In this document: piece by piece, positions 63,627 to 64,000 of the stretch
Numbering within the stretch: the stretch's first letter is position 1
Layout of the letters: every line of letters begins with the position of its first letter
Source: Pedobacter sp. ok626
GTDB lineage: Bacteria > Bacteroidota > Bacteroidia > Sphingobacteriales > Sphingobacteriaceae
DNA: 64,000 nt
NCBI RefSeq assembly: GCF_900100435.1
Contig: NZ_FNEX01000002.1
Coordinates: forward strand, 434,001 to 498,000
Direction of reading: 5' to 3'
Made by a program: the position numbers and the translations under genes
Notes under the pieces: model-generated
What the model was told of the DNA's origin: nothing
Database searches by the model: none
Seen by the model: only the letters and a program-made list of their open reading frames with translations

Positions 63627-64000
63627 TTATTGTCCAAATCGCTTTTCCTGTAGCGAGTCGTAATGTTTTACATAGTCCGGGTGCTCTGTCTTCATCAGTC
63701 GATCCCAGATTCTTAAATACAATCCATAATTACCCTTGAATTTTTGATGGTGCATGTTGTGGAAAGTAGAAGTGTTGATGATTTCGAATAGAAAAGTCTT
63801 TCTGAAACCCTTGGGCATAATTTCATAGCCCAAATGGCCATACACGTTAATCACAAAAGAAGAAAATGCAAACAATCCAATTGTTAAGGGATGTAAGGGC
63901 ATAGAAAAGACCAGCAAAATCACCACCGCTCCTTCTGCTATCGCCTCCAAAAAATGGAAGGAATAAGAAGTCCAGGGAGAAGGATTTGTAGACTGATGAT
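63627..64000 (-). CDS. Sterol desaturase/fatty acid hydroxylase family protein (5' part outside the window)
   Basis: C-terminal 124 or so residues of a membrane-bound di-iron hydroxylase. The coding frame continues to the window edge, as HQSTNPSPWTSYSFHFLEAI (near 63940-63998) is the family's HxS...PWxxYSFHxxEA block. The HxxHH motif is present as HNMHHQKFKGNYG, with FHNMHH histidines as iron ligands. A short reading from an internal TTG is not the true start. Such enzymes hydroxylate or desaturate lipids at the membrane; the substrate is unknown. Partial, 5' truncated by the window. Confidence 0.88.
   Translation of the reverse strand, partial: HQSTNPSPWTSYSFHFLEAIAEGAVVILLVFSMPLHPLTIGLFAFSSFVINVYGHLGYEIMPKGFRKTFLFEIINTSTFHNMHHQKFKGNYGLYLRIWDRLMKTEHPDYVKHYDSLQEKRFGQ

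Overview
The window comes from a Bacteroidota chromosome, most likely a Sphingobacteriaceae member close to Pedobacter (inference). The evidence is Type IX secretion/gliding proteins (PorV, GldJ-type), two SusC/SusD pairs, a hybrid two-component regulator (HTCS), many Cys-lipoproteins with short 'SCK/GCK' lipoboxes, and promoters of the Bacteroidota form TTG-N18/19-TAnnTTTG. No rRNA, tRNA, CRISPR array, insertion sequence or integrase was seen.

Layout. 1-4.7 kb: pirin, ispF, porV and a divergent gldJ-like lipoprotein gene, bounded by two long perfect hairpin terminators (1051-1100 and 4647-4700). 4.7-9.1 kb (minus strand): a tightly packed six-gene run dedA-ppa-corC/CNNM-rsmE-DUF4159-biotin carrier. 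9.2-22.0 kb (minus): a complete 14-gene nuoA-N operon for respiratory complex I with a short NuoG and a terminator-like hairpin between nuoA and nuoB. 22.1-28.1 kb (minus): an envelope energisation operon exbB-exbD-exbD-tonB-small membrane protein-PstS-like lipoprotein-TPR protein behind a good promoter. 28.2-31.2 kb (minus): pckA, a SUI1/YciH factor and a YegS-type lipid kinase. 31.3-33.2 kb (plus): metK behind a candidate SAM-II riboswitch, then a small conserved protein.

33.2-62.7 kb is a nutrient-acquisition island. At its right edge an HTCS sensor/regulator (plus strand) is divergent from a co-directional run of about 21 kb (minus): susC1-susD1-FAS1-DUF5007-susC2-susD2-FAS1-TIG/delta-60 lipoprotein-AP-like/LamG-M60 peptidase-AP-like/LamG-NHL propeller, ending at a hairpin (37370-37393). 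A second minus-strand unit follows: a 46-residue membrane ORF, a GH29 fucosidase, a GH88 unsaturated uronyl hydrolase and a DUF2264 protein. The large operon has two SusCD import pairs and many surface lipoproteins. Its only recognisable intact catalytic domain is an M60 (mucin/glycoprotein-type) metallopeptidase, and its two alkaline-phosphatase-fold proteins have lost metal ligands. My reading is a Sus-like system aimed at glycoprotein or a proteinaceous glycoconjugate rather than a plain polysaccharide; this is inference.

62.8-64 kb: a DUF4198 periplasmic protein and, convergent to it, the C-terminal part of a fatty-acid-hydroxylase/sterol-desaturase gene cut by the window edge.
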